Below, one piece after another: positions 17,889 to 29,492 of a stretch of DNA of 64,000 nucleotides. The notes beneath the pieces were generated by a model. It did not search any database. It saw only the letters and a list, made by a program, of their open reading frames with translations, and was not told the origin of the DNA. The stretch is from Melghiribacillus thermohalophilus (GTDB lineage Bacteria; Bacillota; Bacilli; Bacillales; Alkalibacillaceae). The position numbers and the translations under genes were made by a program. How positions within the stretch are numbered: position 1 is the first letter of the stretch; each line of letters begins with the position of its first letter. The stretch is taken from assembly GCF_004342905.1 (NCBI RefSeq), contig NZ_SMAN01000001.1:399437-463436 (forward strand), given 5' to 3'.

Positions 17889-20528
17889 TCAAGTGGAAAC
17901 GGTTTGAACATATTCTTTAACAAATTTTAATGCCTCTGGCAGCTGATCTGGATTTTTCCCTCCGGCCTGAGCCATGTCCGGACGGCCTCCTCCGCCACCG
18001 CCGCATCGGCTGGCAGCTTCTTGAATTAACTTTCCTGCGTGGAATCCCCGCTCAATTAAATCTTTTGAGATTCCTGCGGCCAGTTGTACTTTTCCGTTGT
18101 TCACAGCTCCAAGAAGGATAATTCCTGAACCCAGCTTCTGTTTTAAATCGTCCACCATATTCCTCAAAGCGTTCATATCAGAAACATCGACTCTTGTGGA
18201 AAGGACTTTGACTCCTGCGATTTCTTCTGCCTCTTCAACAATATTTCCGGCCTCTAGACTGGAAATTTTAGAGCGCAACGATTCATTTTCCCGCTCCAAC
18301 TGTTTCATATCATCAAAAACGGAATCAATCCTCTCCGGAATATGTTGCTTTCTTGTTTTTAATTTTTCGGCTGCCCGATCAAGAATGGATTCGCGTTCGA
18401 ATATCCACTGGTAGACAGCTTTTCCGGTAATAGCCTCAATTCTCCGGGTACCGGCGCCTATGCCCGATTCGGATACGATTTTAAATATACCGATTTCTGA
18501 AGTGTTTTGAACGTGACATCCGCCGCATAATTCGATGCTGTAATCATCCACAAAAACGACCCGGACTTGATCGCCATATTTTTCATCAAACAGGGCCATG
18601 GCACCCTTTTTCTTTGCCTCGTTCAATGACATATGCCTGACTTGAACATCGATCCGATCCCAGATTTTTTCATTGACAATCTGTTCAATTCTGGCAAGTT
18701 CCTCATCGGTTACCGCACCGAAGTGGGTAAAGTCAAACCGGAGGCGATCCGGAGCTACAAGGGACCCTGCCTGGTTAACATGTTCACCGAGCACATCCTT
18801 TAATGCCCGATGAAGAAGATGGGTAGCCGTATGGTTTTTCACAATATGGTTGCGGGAATCATGGTTCACTGTTGCCTGAACCCGGTCCCCTTTTCGAACA
18901 GTACCTGCTTCCACAGTGGCCCTGTGCATATGCTGGCCGTTCGGTGCTTTTTGTACGTCTTCCACTTTCAGGACGGCCTGACCCGTTTTGATCTCTCCCT
19001 TATCCGCAATTTGTCCTCCGCTTTCGGCATAGAATGGTGTTCTGTCGAGGAAAACATAAACCTCTTCACCTTCAGAAGCTTCACTGGCAAAATCTTTGTC
19101 TTTTACCATTTCCACGATAGCTGCTTCCGCTTCTAATTGATCATATCCCACAAACTCACTTTTTACGGTGATGTCACGAAGTACTCCTTCCTGTACCTGC
19201 ATGGAGTCGACCTTTTGTCTTGCCTTGCGGGCACGTTCCCTCTGGTTGGCCATCTCCTTTTCAAAGCCTTCTTCATCAAGGGTAAAGCCGGCTTCTTCCA
19301 CGTATTCTTCTGTCAGTTCCTTTGGAAAACCATAGGTATCATACAGGCGGAAGACTTCATCTCCCGGAAACACATTGCTTCCCTTCTTTTTTTCCCGATC
19401 AAGCACGTCTTTTAAAATCGTCAGTCCTTCATTTAAGGTTTCGTGGAAGCGTTCTTCTTCAGTCTGAATAACTGAGGAAATAAACTCCTGTTTATCCTTT
19501 ACTTCCGGATAGAACCCTTTCATGATTTCGCCGACATCTTCCACAAGCTTATACATGAAAGGTTGATCAATGCCGATCTTCTTGGCATAGCGGACCGCCC
19601 TCCTTAACAGGCGTCTTAACACATAGCCTCTTCCTTCATTCGAAGGAAGCGCTCCATCACCAATGGCAAAGGCAACGGTCCGGATATGGTCGGCAATGAC
19701 TTTGAAGGCCACATCCTTTTCTGAAACCTTTCCGTATTCCTGACCTGAAATTTTTTCCGTATGGCGAATGATTGGCATAAATAAGTCAGTTTCAAAGTTG
19801 GTCGGTACGTCCTGAATGACGGATACCATCCGCTCTAAACCCATCCCTGTATCAATATTCTTTTTCGGAAGCGGAGTATAGGTGTCATCCGGGTTATGGT
19901 TGAACTGGGAAAACACCAGATTCCAGATCTCCAGATACCGTTCGTTTTCACCGCCCGGATATAGTTCCGGATCATTCGGGTCATTGCCGTATTTTTCTCC
20001 ACGATCATAGAAAATTTCCGTATTCGGTCCACTCGGTCCTTCGCCGATATCCCAGAAATTCTCTTCCAGGCGAATGATCCTTTCTTCCGGAAGCCCGATT
20101 TTATCCTTCCAGATGTTATATGCTTCATGATCCTCGGGATGAACGGTAACGGATAACCGATCGGGGTCAAAACCGATCCACTCAGGGCTGGTTAAAAATT
20201 CCCATGCCCACTCAATGGCTTCTTCTTTAAAATAGTCCCCAATGGAAAAGTTGCCCAGCATCTCAAAAAACGTATGGTGGCGGGCTGTTTTCCCTACATT
20301 TTCAATATCATTGGTGCGGATGGATTTCTGAGCATTACAGATTCTCGGGTTTTCCGGCACCACACGTCCATCAAAATATTTTTTCAGGGTTGCAACCCCG
20401 CTGTTAATCCATAACAGGCTCGGATCATCCTTTGGAACTAATGATGCACTTGGTTCCACACTGTGTCCCTTTTCTTTGAAGAAATCGAGAAACATCTGAC
20501 GTACCTGTTGTGAGGTTAAATGTTTCAT
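17889..20528 (-). CDS. alaS: Alanine--tRNA ligase
   Basis: Charges tRNA-Ala. 879 residues, full length. Seen: the class II aminoacylation core at the N-terminus ([33 protein letters not shown]), the editing domain zinc site HTATHLLH (near residue 565) with CGGCH about 100 residues later, a coiled-coil region, and the glycine-rich C-Ala segment [21 protein letters not shown]-box leader with consensus promoter lies directly upstream, so expression should respond to uncharged tRNA-Ala. Confidence 0.97.
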   Translation of the reverse strand: MKHLTSQQVRQMFLDFFKEKGHSVEPSASLVPKDDPSLLWINSGVATLKKYFDGRVVPENPRICNAQKSIRTNDIENVGKTARHHTFFEMLGNFSIGDYFKEEAIEWAWEFLTSPEWIGFDPDRLSVTVHPEDHEAYNIWKDKIGLPEERIIRLEENFWDIGEGPSGPNTEIFYDRGEKYGNDPNDPELYPGGENERYLEIWNLVFSQFNHNPDDTYTPLPKKNIDTGMGLERMVSVIQDVPTNFETDLFMPIIRHTEKISGQEYGKVSEKDVAFKVIADHIRTVAFAIGDGALPSNEGRGYVLRRLLRRAVRYAKKIGIDQPFMYKLVEDVGEIMKGFYPEVKDKQEFISSVIQTEEERFHETLNEGLTILKDVLDREKKKGSNVFPGDEVFRLYDTYGFPKELTEEYVEEAGFTLDEEGFEKEMANQRERARKARQKVDSMQVQEGVLRDITVKSEFVGYDQLEAEAAIVEMVKDKDFASEASEGEEVYVFLDRTPFYAESGGQIADKGEIKTGQAVLKVEDVQKAPNGQHMHRATVEAGTVRKGDRVQATVNHDSRNHIVKNHTATHLLHRALKDVLGEHVNQAGSLVAPDRLRFDFTHFGAVTDEELARIEQIVNEKIWDRIDVQVRHMSLNEAKKKGAMALFDEKYGDQVRVVFVDDYSIELCGGCHVQNTSEIGIFKIVSESGIGAGTRRIEAITGKAVYQWIFERESILDRAAEKLKTRKQHIPERIDSVFDDMKQLERENESLRSKISSLEAGNIVEEAEEIAGVKVLSTRVDVSDMNALRNMVDDLKQKLGSGIILLGAVNNGKVQLAAGISKDLIERGFHAGKLIQEAASRCGGGGGGRPDMAQAGGKNPDQLPEALKFVKEYVQTVST

Positions 20529-20597
20529 GAAATCATCCTCCTCTTTGATTTTCCGTGAACATACTGATCAACATCGCCTTAACATTTCCAGTGCCTG

Positions 20598-20866
20598 GAA
20601 AATAAAAAACCCCCGTCCTGCACATGGCAGGGACGGGAGAATTCCGCGGTACCACCCTGATTATGGATACGAACCATCCATCACCTCTAAAAGCTGTAAC
20701 GGCGCTTAACCGGCGGGGATTAACCGCACTCCAGACTAGCGTTCCATGGCCCTTCATCTGGAATTTCTCTCAGCCTGTGGAAATTCCTCTCTTATAGATG
20801 GACTGCCATGTACTCGGGTCCTTCAGCGTGTTCAACCTGATCAATCGTGCGAAACATCTTTTTATG
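20598..20866 (-). ncRNA. T-box riboswitch leader of alaS
   Basis: Minus strand contains the T-box core AGGGTGGTACCGCGG (20644-20658), which pairs with the tRNA acceptor end, followed by a GC-rich terminator stem (CCCGTCC / GGACGGG) and TTTTTTATTTT (about 20598-20640). About 200 bases of stem I structure lie upstream, beginning just after the promoter. I could not place the specifier codon with confidence; alanine is inferred from the downstream gene. Confidence 0.92.
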
Positions 20867-20871
20867 CGGTT

Positions 20872-20900
20872 ATTATAGAAAACATCCATTCCCTTGTCAA
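20872..20900 (-). promoter_or_regulatory. Consensus sigma-A promoter of the alaS T-box leader
   Basis: Minus strand TTGACA (20895-20900), 17-base spacer, TATAAT (20872-20877): a perfect match at both hexamers and in spacing. Confidence 0.85.
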
Positions 20901-20916
20901 TCAAAACTGCAAAGAT

Positions 20917-21993
20917 TTATGTTTTTTTCCATCCCGCTTTCAGTCTTTTCATCACCGGAGTTTGTTCTGCAAACACTTTCAGAACAGTAAGAACTGGAAC
21001 AGCAAAGATGAGGCCAACAATCCCAAACCATTCTCCACCTATCAGGAGGGCGATAATAATAATGACGGGATGGATATGCAATGATCTCCCCACAATGTAT
21101 GGGGACAGTAAATTTCCCTCAATGATTTGCACCACAAACACAACCCCGATGACCATCAATGCTTTTTTTACCGAAATGGTTACAGCAACAATAACAGCCG
21201 GAATGGCACCGAGAATCGGGCCAAAATAAGGAATGATGTTGGTTAAGCCCATGAACAGCCCAAGAAGCAGCGGGTATTTCATCTGAATCAGCCACAGAAG
21301 CAAGATGGATAACAGGGCAACAAATAAACAGACGAGCAGTTGCCCCCGCAAATATCCTCCTAAATTTTTATCGATTTTTTTGATATGTTGATTAAAGCTT
21401 TTTCTTTTTTCCTCCGGCAGGGCATTTAAAACAGCCTGCTTTAACCGAGCAAAATCCTTCAGCATATAAAAAACTAAAATAGGAATGACAGCAGCGATAA
21501 TCAGTACATCTGTGATTCCTGTGAGGGAATAAGCCAGTTGTGTTAAAGCATCAATGCTCATCGTTTCAAGTTCCTGGAAAGCTTCATCCATTTGATCATG
21601 AACTTCCTCCGGCAAATTCGAAGTATTGATATAAAGCTGAAAAATCCACTTCTGATAGGTGTCCATTAATTCAGGTAAGTTTTTTGTCAATTCCCTTAGC
21701 TGTTGTACAAATAGCGGGTAGGCTTGATATATCCCATAGCCAGCCCCTGCAAAAATGAGGAAAAAAATACTTAAAATTGATAGCCATCCTGGTATGTATT
21801 TTGAAAGCCATTCCACAATAGGATGCAGCAAATAGGCGAATAGTGCAGCAATCATAAAAGGAATTAGAATTTTAAACATAAACCGGGCAACTGTTGAAAT
21901 CAGCGGGAACGTTTTTTCCAGCAAAAATAATAAGAGGGAAACGAGCAGGGCTACTGCAAGCCAGTATAAAAGGGATTTTTCGCGGCGATCCAT
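20917..21993 (-). CDS. AI-2E family transporter (YrrI type)
   Basis: Polytopic membrane protein, 358 residues, about eight helices, with the family signature GLTNIIPYFGPILGAIPAVIVA and a long cytosolic/extracellular loop around residues 100-190. Family members include Na+(Li+)/H+ antiporters and exporters of unknown cargo; the AI-2 name is historical, so the substrate is open. ATG 21993 has GGAGGAC upstream; the longer frame is spurious. It sits directly upstream of the alaS promoter on the same strand, as yrrI does in B. subtilis. The -35 of alaS lies 17 bases beyond its stop. Confidence 0.88.
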   Translation of the reverse strand: MDRREKSLLYWLAVALLVSLLLFLLEKTFPLISTVARFMFKILIPFMIAALFAYLLHPIVEWLSKYIPGWLSILSIFFLIFAGAGYGIYQAYPLFVQQLRELTKNLPELMDTYQKWIFQLYINTSNLPEEVHDQMDEAFQELETMSIDALTQLAYSLTGITDVLIIAAVIPILVFYMLKDFARLKQAVLNALPEEKRKSFNQHIKKIDKNLGGYLRGQLLVCLFVALLSILLLWLIQMKYPLLLGLFMGLTNIIPYFGPILGAIPAVIVAVTISVKKALMVIGVVFVVQIIEGNLLSPYIVGRSLHIHPVIIIIALLIGGEWFGIVGLIFAVPVLTVLKVFAEQTPVMKRLKAGWKKT

Positions 21994-22174
21994 ATTTGTC
22001 CTCCTAGTAAGAAAAACATAGGCTTCATCATAGTTGTCTCCAAACCGCAAGTGATTTGCCCGAGCCTTTATGCAGGGAGGAACCGAAAGTTTCATCAGTC
22101 ACAGGAAAAATGGTACCGGATTTCAAAAAGTTTATGACGAAAATCCATGCCTCCACATCCGCCATTATGTCGGA

Positions 22175-22207
22175 AAAACCCTTGCTTTGATCGGCAAGGG
22201 TTTTTCG
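22175..22207 (-). terminator. Bidirectional-looking terminator after the recD2 operon
   Basis: AAAAACCCTTGC / GCAAGGGTTTTT perfect 12-bp stem with an eight-base loop; U-runs on both strands. It lies 14 bases past the stop of the small basic protein gene. Confidence 0.88.
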
Positions 22208-22220
22208 GAAGCTTTCAAGT

Positions 22221-22385
22221 CTAAAAGTGGCGGTCAAAAGTATAACCCACGCCCGTCCAGGGTCTCCGGTAATTTTTTCTCAGCAGGTTTCTTAATTTTT
22301 TTAAGTTTTTCCGTGATCTCACGGAGCCCTTTGCCTGTGTAAAATGGCGGGGGTTAGAATCAATGGCTGGAACTGATTCGATCAA
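22221..22385 (-). CDS. Small basic protein of unknown function
   Basis: 54 codons from TTG 22385, behind GGGTGGTGAT, to a TAG at 22221. The product is strongly basic in the middle (VRSRKNLKKLRNLLRKNYRR) with an aromatic tail (GVGYTFDRHF). I do not recognise the family. Support: a ribosome binding site at good spacing, position 27 bases after the zinc-ribbon gene on the same strand, and an intrinsic terminator 14 bases after its stop. It could still be a chance frame. Confidence 0.45.
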   Translation of the reverse strand: MIESVPAIDSNPRHFTQAKGSVRSRKNLKKLRNLLRKNYRRPWTGVGYTFDRHF

Positions 22386-22412
22386 CGTATCACCACCCGA
22401 TTCTTTAAGAAT

Positions 22413-22598
22413 TCATTGGGCGGTCCGTTCATCCTCGCTGAACAGGTCATCCAGTGAGGATAGGGTGCCATCTTCCTCTACTTCATGAACGTGAATGGTT
22501 CCGTTCTGAATGGTCAGTTCGATGAAGCAATTCCAGCAATAATATTGTTGATGACCGATTTTGCCGAGATTGGTTCCATGACAGTTTGGACAATGCAT
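22413..22598 (-). CDS. Small zinc-ribbon protein
   Basis: 61 residues from ATG 22598. Two cysteine pairs, CPNC at residues 3-6 and CWNC about 17 residues later, form a zinc ribbon; the C-terminal half is acidic (EVEEDGTLSSLDDLFSEDE). The function is unknown; the size and layout suggest a regulatory or adaptor role. The AAGGAG ribosome binding site at 22608-22613 lies inside a perfect inverted repeat (separate entry). Follows recD2 after 117 bases. Confidence 0.72.
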   Translation of the reverse strand: MHCPNCHGTNLGKIGHQQYYCWNCFIELTIQNGTIHVHEVEEDGTLSSLDDLFSEDERTAQ

Positions 22599-22600
22599 AA

Positions 22601-22653
22601 CGGGCAACTCCTTCTGAAAAATTCTAAAGCTAGTATTTCCAGAGAGTTGCCCG
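22601..22653 (-). promoter_or_regulatory. Hairpin that sequesters the zinc-ribbon gene's Shine-Dalgarno
   Basis: Perfect 10-bp arms CGGGCAACTC (22644-22653 read on minus) and GAGTTGCCCG (22601-22610 on minus), extended by TCTG/CAGA near the loop. The AAGGAG ribosome binding site overlaps the 3' arm, so the folded RNA should block initiation. No U-tract follows, so it is not a plain terminator. Confidence 0.6.
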
Positions 22654-22715
22654 CTTATACTGCATCCGCCCAATGTTCTGTTCAAGAGCTCCTGAACATT
22701 CTTAGTCTGTCTCAT

Positions 22716-25010
22716 CTACATAAAATCATAAGGTGAAAGTTCTTCCTGATCTTCCTCATTCTTATCAAACATTTCTTTCATTCGTGTTTGTAATGTTGTA
22801 TTTCTCTGTCTGTCATTTTCTCTCATAACCCCTGACAAAAATTCCTCCCTGTCCCCACAAATGATCAGTGATTGCTGGCATCTCGTCACGGCCGTGTACA
22901 ACAGATTTTTCCTTAACATTTTCCGATATTCCTTTAATACCGGCATGATCACAATAGGAAACTCGCTGCCCTGGGATTTGTGAATGGATATACAATAAGC
23001 ATGTTTAAGCTGGATCAATTCCTGCCTTGTATACACCACTTCACGCCCGTCATACAGCACCACAATCTGTTCCGTTTTTTCTTCCGTTTCATTTTGTTTT
23101 AAAATAGCCGTGATTTCTCCTATGTCCCCGTTGAAAACCCCTTTTTCAGGCTGATTGACGAGCTGAATGACTTTATCTCCTGTTCTATATACTTTATCAT
23201 CCAAAAAGATTTCCCGCTTTTGAGCACTTTTTGGGTTAAGCATCGCCTGCAGGGTTTGATTTAATTGATCAATACCGGTATTCGTTTTGTACATGGGAGC
23301 CAGAACTTGAATGTCTTTCGGGTGATAGCCCCGATCTATCGCGCGCTGAACTAGCTCCTCAATAAGTGAACCCATCTGGTCATCCCGGCATGGGATAAAA
23401 ACAAAATCATCCCCCTGCTCTAACGATCTTGGTGTACAAGAGTCATTTTTAATATCATGCGCGAGCTGGATAATCCGTGATCCTTCTTTTTGCCGGTAAA
23501 CCTCTTTCAGGCGGGAGATCTTTATCATTCCGGACTCTAAAAGATCAGTCAACACCTGTCCCGGCCCGACTGAAGGCAACTGATCTTCATCCCCCACAAT
23601 AATCACTTGCATTTGGTCAGGGATTGCCTTTAACAGTTGATTGGCAAGCCAGATATCCACCATGGAAAATTCATCAATAATAATCATTTTGCCAGAAAGT
23701 TTTTGATATGGACCGAACTCAAATTCATCTTCTCCCGACCACCCCAGCAACCGATGGATGGTCTGTGCCTTTAGTCCGGTTGCTTCGGCCATTCGTTTGG
23801 CTGCCCTTCCCGTAGGCGCCGCCAGCAAAAACTCTTTTTTCCGTGCTTCCTGGTCGATGTTGTTTAGGAGACAATAGGCATCAATGATTCCTTTAATGAC
23901 CGTTGTTTTTCCTGTCCCAGGTCCACCGGTCAGGATCATTACCTTTGCATGAAGAGCTTCTTTTATGGCTTCATATTGTTCTTCTCCATAACTTAACCCT
24001 TCTTGTTCTTCGATTTGCCCAATCACTTTTAGTATTTCTGCTTCCTGGAAAGTTGTTTCCGGACTGTTCCCGGAAATCCGTTTGATCTGTGACGCAACCC
24101 CCTCCTCTGCAAAATAAAGAGAAGGCATGTAAACCCGGCTTTCTTCAATCACCAGGAAATTTTCTTCGGAAAGTTCTGTAATAATCTGACTGATTTCATC
24201 AAAACGAATGGATTCCTCCCGCTCATTTAAGAGCAGCTGCAACTCCTGTCTGAGTTGTTCCAGGGGCGCATAAACATGTCCGTCCTGGGCCCATTTATGT
24301 AACACATATAGACAGCCGGCCCGGATCCGCATCGGATGATTCCGTGGAAGGTTCAGCATGCTTCCGATTTCATCAGCCCGCCTGAAGCCAAACCCTTCAA
24401 TATCAAACACAAACTGATAAGGGTCTTCTTCCAGCTTTTGTACGGTTTCTTCATGGTATAAACGATACATCTTCTGAGCCAGCTTTAGGCCGATTCCATA
24501 TTTTGAAAGGTTGACGACAGTCTGTTCAAATCCTTGATTTTCTCGCAAAGCCTGAACAAAGGACTGAATTTTTTTATCTGGAAATCCCGGAATTTGATCG
24601 AGCACAGACGGATCCGACAAAATCCGTTCAATGGCGTTTTCCCCCAGGTGGTTGACGATTTTTTCCGCCGTCCTTTTTCCGATCCCCTGAAAAAGATCGC
24701 TGGATAAAAAACGAATGAGGCTGTCCTTTGTCTTCGGCAGCTCCTTTTTATATGTAAATACGTCGTATTGTATGCCGAACCTTGGATGGATACGCAGTTG
24801 CCCAAAGAAAGTAAATCGATCCCCCGGTTCTAACGGACGAAAATAGCCTTTAACCACGATTTCCTTTTCCTCCAGCTTTTCCGTCGTCTCAATGACCCGA
24901 ATTAAGGCAATGGAAAAACTCTCGGACGGATTGTGGTAGATCATCCGAATACATTCACCCAAAATATAATTTCTATTTTGTTCCTGAATACCCGCATGTT
25001 CCATTGCCAT
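22716..25010 (-). CDS. recD2: ATP-dependent DNA helicase RecD2 (YrrC)
   Basis: 5'-3' SF1B helicase acting in replication fork maintenance and repair without RecBC. 764 residues: N-terminal OB-like and helix-hairpin-helix regions (FQGIGKRTAEKIVNHLGENAIERI), Walker A GGPGTGKTTVIKG near residue 360, Walker B IIDEFSMVD, and the C-terminal UvrD-like motif HAYCISIHKSQGSEFPIVI. Start ATG 25010 or 25004 behind AAAGGGG. It follows the TPR gene after 16 bases. Confidence 0.95.
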   Translation of the reverse strand: MAMEHAGIQEQNRNYILGECIRMIYHNPSESFSIALIRVIETTEKLEEKEIVVKGYFRPLEPGDRFTFFGQLRIHPRFGIQYDVFTYKKELPKTKDSLIRFLSSDLFQGIGKRTAEKIVNHLGENAIERILSDPSVLDQIPGFPDKKIQSFVQALRENQGFEQTVVNLSKYGIGLKLAQKMYRLYHEETVQKLEEDPYQFVFDIEGFGFRRADEIGSMLNLPRNHPMRIRAGCLYVLHKWAQDGHVYAPLEQLRQELQLLLNEREESIRFDEISQIITELSEENFLVIEESRVYMPSLYFAEEGVASQIKRISGNSPETTFQEAEILKVIGQIEEQEGLSYGEEQYEAIKEALHAKVMILTGGPGTGKTTVIKGIIDAYCLLNNIDQEARKKEFLLAAPTGRAAKRMAEATGLKAQTIHRLLGWSGEDEFEFGPYQKLSGKMIIIDEFSMVDIWLANQLLKAIPDQMQVIIVGDEDQLPSVGPGQVLTDLLESGMIKISRLKEVYRQKEGSRIIQLAHDIKNDSCTPRSLEQGDDFVFIPCRDDQMGSLIEELVQRAIDRGYHPKDIQVLAPMYKTNTGIDQLNQTLQAMLNPKSAQKREIFLDDKVYRTGDKVIQLVNQPEKGVFNGDIGEITAILKQNETEEKTEQIVVLYDGREVVYTRQELIQLKHAYCISIHKSQGSEFPIVIMPVLKEYRKMLRKNLLYTAVTRCQQSLIICGDREEFLSGVMRENDRQRNTTLQTRMKEMFDKNEEDQEELSPYDFM

Positions 25011-25026
25011 CTGAGCTGCCCCTTTA

Positions 25027-25707
25027 TCATCTGTTATCTTTCTTATCCTCTTCTTTCAACATTTCCTCAACTTTTCCCTTCCCGTGGCCAGCTAAAATAT
25101 GATCAGGCTGAATTTCTAGCGCCCGTTCAAAATGAGCAAGGGCTTTTTGGGGATCATCATGGTAAAGACAGACAACACCGAGGTTATAATGGGCATCACT
25201 ATGATCCTCTTTCAATTCCAGTACCTTCTTAAAAACATCGTGAGCCAGATCCACCTGACCAATCTGTGCCAGTGCAAGACCGTACTGAAAACGAGCATCT
25301 ACATCTTCCGGTTCAAGCTCAGCTGCCCGCTGGAGGTAAGGCAGGGCTAATTTCGGCTGTTCCTGACGATACAGGCACATACCAATCATAAAAAATACAT
25401 CTCCCGACTGGAGACCCTTTTGATGCGCCGTTTCAAAGAATCCCTGCGCCTTTGAAAACATTCCCTTTTCATAAAAAACACTTCCAAGCCCATAATAAGC
25501 GGTTGCTGCAGTTTCATCGAGTTTTACTGCTTTCTCAAAAAATCGCTCTGCACGATCAAATTCGTTCATTTTAAGCAATAGATTCCCAAAGTTAATATAA
25601 GCTAAAGGCTCTTCTGGATGTTTGTCAATCGCTTCGGTTAAATATTTAGCTGCCTCATCCAATTTTTGTTCCTTCATTGCCTGAATTCCTTTTTGGAGTA
25701 AATTCAT
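25027..25707 (-). CDS. TPR repeat protein (YrrB type)
   Basis: 226 residues built almost wholly of tetratricopeptide repeats, about six (for example PLAYINFGNLLLKMNEFDRA, AAYYGLGSVFYEKGMFSKA, AHYNLGVVCLYHDDPQKA), giving a right-handed helical scaffold for protein binding. ATG 25707 has GGGAGGTC upstream. The ligand is unknown; the place between mnmA and recD2 matches yrrB in B. subtilis. Confidence 0.9.
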   Translation of the reverse strand: MNLLQKGIQAMKEQKLDEAAKYLTEAIDKHPEEPLAYINFGNLLLKMNEFDRAERFFEKAVKLDETAATAYYGLGSVFYEKGMFSKAQGFFETAHQKGLQSGDVFFMIGMCLYRQEQPKLALPYLQRAAELEPEDVDARFQYGLALAQIGQVDLAHDVFKKVLELKEDHSDAHYNLGVVCLYHDDPQKALAHFERALEIQPDHILAGHGKGKVEEMLKEEDKKDNR

Positions 25708-25748
25708 GTGGTGACCTCCCTGTTTCCACTCAGGTCCAGTTAGGACTA

Positions 25749-25806
25749 CAGGCGCCCATTTCAACCGAAATCAATCTGCAATGCTCAAATGGGCATCGGG
25801 CGCCTG
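25749..25806 (-). repeat. GC-rich inverted repeat between mnmA and the TPR gene
   Basis: Perfect 9-bp arms CAGGCGCCC (25749-25757) and GGGCGCCTG (25798-25806) with a 40-base loop that itself holds a shorter repeat (ATTTCGGTTGAAAT-like). No U-tract, so it is not a normal terminator. It may be an mRNA processing or stabilising structure, or a dispersed repeat. Confidence 0.5.
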
Positions 25807-25828
25807 ATATTCTTTGTCTCCCCTTTTT

Positions 25829-28100
<2,272 letters not shown>

Positions 28101-28117
28101 GGCAATCACCTTCTCCA

Positions 28118-28534
28118 TTAAATATAAAACATAAATCCATCCTGTGTGTTTTGGTCATATTTCGCAAGATCTTCGAGAGTTGTTGTATCGAGCACTTCCT
28201 TAATCGCTTGCCCGATTCGTATCCAGAGCTCTTTTTTGGCCGGATCCTCATCTTCAAGGGCCTCAACAGGACGAATAGGACCCTCCAGAACCCGAATCAC
28301 ATCACCTGCTGATATTTCGTGGGGTTCTTTTGCCAGCAAGTAGCCCCCGTGTGCCCCACGGACACTTCTGACAAGACCGGCATTGCGAAGCGGAGCAATC
28401 AGCTGCTCCAGATAGTTTTCCGATAAATCATTCTCATTGGCAATAGTTTTTAAAGAAACGGGCACATGATTATGTTTTCTGGCAAGGGAAATCATAATCG
28501 TTAACCCATAACGTCCTTTAGTTGAGATTTTCAT
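28118..28534 (-). CDS. cymR: Rrf2-family cysteine metabolism repressor CymR
   Basis: Winged-helix repressor of cysteine and sulfur genes; in B. subtilis it works in a complex with CysK. 138 residues. Seen: MKISTKGRYGLTIMISLA, recognition-helix region NDLSENYLEQLIAPLRNAGLV, the wing VRGAHGGYLLAKEP, and a C-terminus ending MFYI as in B. subtilis CymR. No iron-sulfur cysteines occur, unlike IscR. It overlaps the membrane protein gene upstream by about 20 bases. Confidence 0.94.
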   Translation of the reverse strand: MKISTKGRYGLTIMISLARKHNHVPVSLKTIANENDLSENYLEQLIAPLRNAGLVRSVRGAHGGYLLAKEPHEISAGDVIRVLEGPIRPVEALEDEDPAKKELWIRIGQAIKEVLDTTTLEDLAKYDQNTQDGFMFYI

Positions 28535-29213
28535 CATTTATCCCCCTTTTCATCAAGCTATTCATCCACCTTTTCGATTGCGGCAGTGAATAACCGACAA
28601 TCGTCCCTAAGAAAAAAGCAATGATTATGGTTCCAATGCCAACAGGACCACCTAACAGCCACCCTAACAGCAAAACGGTGATTTCTATGCCTATTCTCAC
28701 CCATTGAACTTTCCATCCCGTTTTATCCGTAATATATAGCATCAGTCCGTCCCTGGGTCCTGCACCTAAATCAGGAGCTACGTATATCCCGATGCCATAT
28801 CCAAGCACCATAATACCAAGGATAAAGACGACCATTTTCAGCCATAATGATTCCGGATCTGGAAGGATATACAAAAAAATATCAATAAACATGCCGACAA
28901 GCAACATGTTTAAGACTGTTCCGATTTTTGGCCATGATTTTGTAGCCAAAGAAGTGAAGAGGACAATAGCCAGTCCGGCTATGATACTCCAGGACCCTAT
29001 TGTGAGTCCAAACTGCAAATACAACCCGTAATGAAAAACATCCCATGGCCCAATTCCAAGAACTTTTCCTTTAATCGTCAGGGCTATTCCAAGGGCTAAA
29101 ATAATGAGACCGCCAATAAAAAAGCTCCAGCGGATCAATTGCTCTCTCACAGGATGCTTTCTGTCATATGTGTACGAATGGGGAAGTGACTTTGCTTCAT
29201 TCATGTATGCCAT
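28518..29213 (-). CDS. YczE/YyaS/YitT-type integral membrane protein
   Basis: 231 residues, about five membrane helices, with the family blocks ALTIKGKVLGIGPWDVFHYGL and GIYVAPDLGAGPRDGLMLYI. The function is unknown; YczE in B. subtilis influences lipopeptide production. Its 3' end overlaps the start of cymR, so it is likely transcribed with cymR. I do not recall this gene at this place in B. subtilis, so it may be a lineage insertion. Confidence 0.85.
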   Translation of the reverse strand: MAYMNEAKSLPHSYTYDRKHPVREQLIRWSFFIGGLIILALGIALTIKGKVLGIGPWDVFHYGLYLQFGLTIGSWSIIAGLAIVLFTSLATKSWPKIGTVLNMLLVGMFIDIFLYILPDPESLWLKMVVFILGIMVLGYGIGIYVAPDLGAGPRDGLMLYITDKTGWKVQWVRIGIEITVLLLGWLLGGPVGIGTIIIAFFLGTIVGYSLPQSKRWMNSLMKRGINDENLN

Positions 29214-29492
29214 TTCCTTTCGTTTATCCGATTGTGCAGCAGATACACGAAAATATACAGATTCCTGCTATATGATGGATTTACATATCGAAGAAATACC
29301 CTTTATTATAAACATTAGCTATTATAGCATGAATGTAAACGATCTTGCATTTTCAAAAAAAGAAACTTACCATTATAGAAAACTACTGGAACCTGGAAAA
29401 ATAGCAAAATCTATGCACCATCACAGTCTTTACTGAATCGTGTAGTGCGCTACAGCGAAATGGAACTAGCAATAAAAAGGAGAGAGTCCACG

